From contig NZ_JAJUXH010000015.1 in assembly GCF_021390245.1 (NCBI RefSeq), positions 178,501 through 242,500 on the forward strand: DNA of 64,000 nucleotides. Direction: 5' to 3'. Below the pieces are notes generated by a model that worked only from the letters and a program-made list of their open reading frames with translations, searched no databases and was not told the origin of the DNA. This document shows positions 61,318-64,000 of this stretch, piece after piece (the first letter of the stretch is position 1; each line of letters starts with the position of its first letter). The stretch is from Dyadobacter sp. CY323. GTDB lineage: Bacteria > Bacteroidota > Bacteroidia > Cytophagales > Spirosomataceae. A program made the position numbers and the translations under genes.

Positions 61318-63897
61318 ATGAAAAGTTGCGATATGATTGTGGTAAGATTTGAGGCGACGTTGGGAAAATTATTTTTGGTTTTATCCCTGCTTCAATGCAT
61401 TTCTGGATCGGTGTCCGCCCAGGAAAATGGCAGGGTCTTGCAATATTCACTAAGCCAGGGACTATCCTTTGGCATTGTCAACAGCATTGTACAAGATAAC
61501 CAGGGACTAATGTGGTTTGCAACCGGAGACGGACTGAACCGTTTCGATGGTACCACGTTCAAAGTTTTCAAAAACGATCCCGACGACCCGCAGAGCCTTT
61601 CCGGAAATTATGTCAAAACCGTTTTTTGCGACCGCGACGGAACGATATTTACCACATCACGCAACGGAATAAACGAATTTGTAGCCGAAAAAGAAGTTTT
61701 CAAACGCCACATACCGCGGCCCGGGGCCAATGCGCCTGGGAGCGATGTGAGCGACATATTACAGGCGTCTGACGGCAATCTCTGGGTTTCGCTTAATGGG
61801 TCGGGGTTTGCGCTTTTCCACAAGAAAACAGCCCTATTCACCTACTATAATCAAAGTACGCTCCCCGGATTGAGTACCAATTCCGTCCTCAGCGCGTTCG
61901 AAGATTCGCAGGGATTGCTATGGCTGGGCACCAGGGAATCGGGCATTGAAGTTTTTAGAATTGATAAAAACAGAAAACTGGCCAAAGCAGGACTCGATCT
62001 AAAAAACATTCCATCAACACGCATTAATGGCATTTTTGAGGATCATTTGCACAACATTTGGATTGCCTCTGCGCGCGGTTTGATCCTCTTTAAACGTGAC
62101 GAGTCGCAGTTCTATATCCTGCATTTACCGGCCAATCTGCGGAGTGACATTTACCTTGCCGTGCAGGAAAACGACAAAGGCCAGCTGCTGGTCGGTTTGC
62201 AGGACGGCGGCCTTTACAGTCTGGATCTTGATCAGGTTAAAAGCCGGAAGCCTGTCGATTACGATTTTGTCAAAGTCAATGATTCTCAAAAACAGGGAAT
62301 TACCAGGCGATCGGTTCAGTCAATTTATATGGACCGGGATAAGAATGTCTGGCTCGGGACTTATGGTGAAGGCGTTTACCTGATTAGCAGCATTCCAGAA
62401 AAGTTCAGGAATTTTGCGACCAAAATTCAGGATTCCCGTGCGGAAAGTTACTTGCGCTATTATGGAATGTGCGTCGATAAGGAGGGCCATTTATGGCTCG
62501 GGACAGATGGCGATGGTATTTATAAAACCAAAAGTGACGGCGAAATCATGCAGCATTACAAGCCCAGTGACAAGCCCGGCGGCCTGACCGATGGCGCCGT
62601 CATTGCAGCGCATACGGGCAGGGATGGAACTTTGTGGTTCGGGACATATTCCAAAGGCCTTTTCCAGTTGAATTCTAAGACCAATTCATTCAGGCAATTC
62701 TCCAATATCCCCAATGATCCCTCAAGCTTGCCTAAAAATGATGTCAGGGTTATTTATGAAGACAAGTCCGGCAATATATGGGTAGGAACAAATGGCGGAG
62801 GCTTGGCCCGGTTAGACCGCCAAACCGGAAGATTCACTCATTATCTGACACGCAACAGCAGCATTAATTCCAATGATGTGCGTGCGATTACGGAGGATCA
62901 GAATGGTAATTTGTGGATTGGTACTTACGGCGGAGGACTCAATTACCTGGACGTGATGCAGATGAAGTTCACTTCTTTTTTCAATGATCCAAAAAAGCCC
63001 GTTTTTTTGTCGAATCGCATTATTTTCTCCCTTTATTTCGATGCGAGAGAAAGGTTATGGATAGGATCGGAAGGAAACGGACTGGTCGTCTATAACCCGC
63101 AAGAAAATACGACCAAACACTTTACCGAAAAAAATGGCCTGGCAAATGACGTCATCTACGCCATCCAGCCCGAAAGTGCGGACCGTGTGTGGATCAGCAC
63201 AAATAAAGGACTTTCAAGAATCGATCTGGCTACTAACAAAATTGATCATTACAACCAAAGCAACGGCTTGCAAGGCGGGCAATTCAATCCTAATTCTGCC
63301 TTGTACAATGCAGAAGAAAGGTTAATGGTTTTCGGCGGAACACAGGGCTGGAATCTGTTTTACCCTTCGGCAATCCGCCCGTCGGCATTTAAACCAAAGA
63401 TTATGCTTAGCGGATTGTCACTATTTGGGCAGGACGTGGCGGTTGGGGATGAAAAGGATGGAGAAGTGATTTTGAATAGCCAACTATCAGACCAGCAGGA
63501 TATTACCTTGCAGCCAAATCAATCTGTATTCACAATTGCGTATACCGCATTGAATTATGCATATCCCGAGCTGAACAGTTTTGCTTACAAAATGGAAGGT
63601 CTGGATAAGGATTGGAACTATGTAAAAAACGAGCGTTCAGCGACTTACCGTTATTTGCCGGCCGGAGATTATACATTCAAGGTCAAGGCAGCAAACCAGG
63701 ATGGGGTTTGGTTTGAAAATACTGCTTCACTTCGAATTCATATTTTGCCGCCCTGGTACCGCACAATTTGGGCTTACCTGCTTTATCTCGGCATTGCCGG
63801 AGCCTTGATCTACTATTATCAGCAATACAAAATGCGGCAGGCTGAGCTCAACTATCAGGTGCAGCTCGCGCATTTTGAAACACATGTCGCGTCCTAA
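61318..63897 (+). CDS. Two-component propeller sensor, truncated after the transmembrane helix
   Basis: Product of 859 residues with a signal peptide (LLQCISGSVSAQ), many propeller blades (GLMWFATGDGLNRFDG, GNIWVGTNGGGLARLD, GNLWIGTYGGGLNYLD), a Y_Y_Y domain (FAYKMEGLDKDWNYV) and one transmembrane helix (about 808-826, TIWAYLLYLGIAGALIYYY). It then stops within 33 residues, after YQVQLAHFETHVAS. In hybrid two-component systems this linker (QYKMRQAELNYQVQLAHFET) runs on into the kinase. The kinase, receiver and AraC domains expected for such a protein are absent, so the gene is probably cut by an insertion. Confidence 0.88.
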   Translation: MKSCDMIVVRFEATLGKLFLVLSLLQCISGSVSAQENGRVLQYSLSQGLSFGIVNSIVQDNQGLMWFATGDGLNRFDGTTFKVFKNDPDDPQSLSGNYVKTVFCDRDGTIFTTSRNGINEFVAEKEVFKRHIPRPGANAPGSDVSDILQASDGNLWVSLNGSGFALFHKKTALFTYYNQSTLPGLSTNSVLSAFEDSQGLLWLGTRESGIEVFRIDKNRKLAKAGLDLKNIPSTRINGIFEDHLHNIWIASARGLILFKRDESQFYILHLPANLRSDIYLAVQENDKGQLLVGLQDGGLYSLDLDQVKSRKPVDYDFVKVNDSQKQGITRRSVQSIYMDRDKNVWLGTYGEGVYLISSIPEKFRNFATKIQDSRAESYLRYYGMCVDKEGHLWLGTDGDGIYKTKSDGEIMQHYKPSDKPGGLTDGAVIAAHTGRDGTLWFGTYSKGLFQLNSKTNSFRQFSNIPNDPSSLPKNDVRVIYEDKSGNIWVGTNGGGLARLDRQTGRFTHYLTRNSSINSNDVRAITEDQNGNLWIGTYGGGLNYLDVMQMKFTSFFNDPKKPVFLSNRIIFSLYFDARERLWIGSEGNGLVVYNPQENTTKHFTEKNGLANDVIYAIQPESADRVWISTNKGLSRIDLATNKIDHYNQSNGLQGGQFNPNSALYNAEERLMVFGGTQGWNLFYPSAIRPSAFKPKIMLSGLSLFGQDVAVGDEKDGEVILNSQLSDQQDITLQPNQSVFTIAYTALNYAYPELNSFAYKMEGLDKDWNYVKNERSATYRYLPAGDYTFKVKAANQDGVWFENTASLRIHILPPWYRTIWAYLLYLGIAGALIYYYQQYKMRQAELNYQVQLAHFETHVAS

Positions 63898-64000
63898 AAT
63901 AAGTTGACGGTTTTAGATTGAGTTTAGGCCTTGGGGTGTTTCTCCAAGGCTTTTTTATGTACTGCATTCGGGGTCATCATTTTGAGACTAAGATGAGGCC
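63890..64000. mobile_element. Possible left end of an insertion sequence
   Basis: The coding homology stops at GTCCTAAAATAAGTTGAC, which reads like the terminal inverted repeat of Bacteroidota transposons. It is followed by a hairpin and then non-coding sequence to the window edge. No transposase frame is visible within the remaining 100 bases. Confidence 0.3.
63928..63956 (+). terminator. Terminator-like hairpin
   Basis: GCCTTGG pairs with CCAAGGC around a nine-base loop, followed by six T residues. It could end read-through from the truncated sensor gene or insulate the presumed insertion element. Confidence 0.75.

Noticed and set aside
1..64000. CRISPR array, tRNA or rRNA genes
   Set aside because: No regularly spaced repeats, cloverleaf-like sequences or rRNA signature stretches were seen on either strand.

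Overview
The window looks like the chromosome of a Bacteroidota member, most likely a Cytophagales/Spirosomaceae-type bacterium such as Dyadobacter (the genus is a guess). The grounds are two SusC/SusD outer-membrane pairs, a FecI/FecR sigma/anti-sigma pair, several sensor kinases with periplasmic two-component propellers, FtsX/MacB-type permeases without a partner ATPase, TAnnTTTG-like promoters, and an almost complete lack of Shine-Dalgarno sites. No tRNA, rRNA or CRISPR array was seen.

Layout. 0-9 kb: end of a hypothetical gene, a fatty-acid desaturase, two small envelope proteins, a LytS/LytTR-type propeller kinase with its response regulator, and a large ABC permease. 9-16 kb: an ECF sigma factor, FecR, SusC with an STN signalling domain, and SusD, forming one trans-envelope-regulated uptake unit. 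16-22 kb: integrase debris, a stand-alone CheB-like methylesterase, a histidine kinase, a cold-shock protein with promoter and terminator, envelope proteins and a subclass B3 metallo-beta-lactamase. 22-26 kb: an accessory patch with an XRE regulator, three copies of a two-hairpin repeat, a higB stump beside an intact higA, a coiled-coil mini-ORF overlapping a DUF1016/PDDEXK nuclease, a DUF4145 protein, an antitoxin-like protein and a decayed XRE gene. 26-31 kb: an AraC regulator divergent from a Tet(X)-like flavin monooxygenase with a frameshifted tail, a carboxymuconolactone-decarboxylase-like protein, an alcohol dehydrogenase broken by a stop codon, and a RidA-family protein. 31-44 kb: an orphan NarL-type propeller kinase, a giant macroglobulin/TonB-plug protein, a DUF2958 remnant, a second SusC/SusD pair and an HxlR remnant. 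44-52 kb: another ABC permease, an AraC regulator with an SDR-type NAD-dependent protein, Hsp20, a bestrophin channel followed by a deleted carbonic anhydrase, and lipoproteins. 52-64 kb: an OmpR/HK pair divergent from an outer-membrane beta-barrel protein, OsmC, a CPBP protease, a Crp-like regulator, a DUF308 membrane protein, an aldo/keto reductase divergent from an HxlR regulator, and a propeller sensor cut off just after its membrane segment.

How the genes work together. The intact parts form a sensing and uptake layer: four sensor kinases, one truncated propeller sensor, and the FecI/FecR pair control or sit beside the SusC/SusD uptake pairs and the permeases. A redox and detoxification layer is added by the Tet(X)-like enzyme, the AhpD-like protein, OsmC, the aldo/keto reductase and the beta-lactamase. 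Between about 16 and 52 kb there are at least eight broken genes (integrase, higB, XRE, Tet(X) tail, alcohol dehydrogenase, DUF2958, HxlR, carbonic anhydrase). This marks the middle of the window as a much-reworked accessory region. The most unusual items are the two-hairpin repeat family, one copy of which truncates higB and another of which shows compensating stem changes, and the bestrophin/carbonic-anhydrase pair with an out-of-frame internal deletion.
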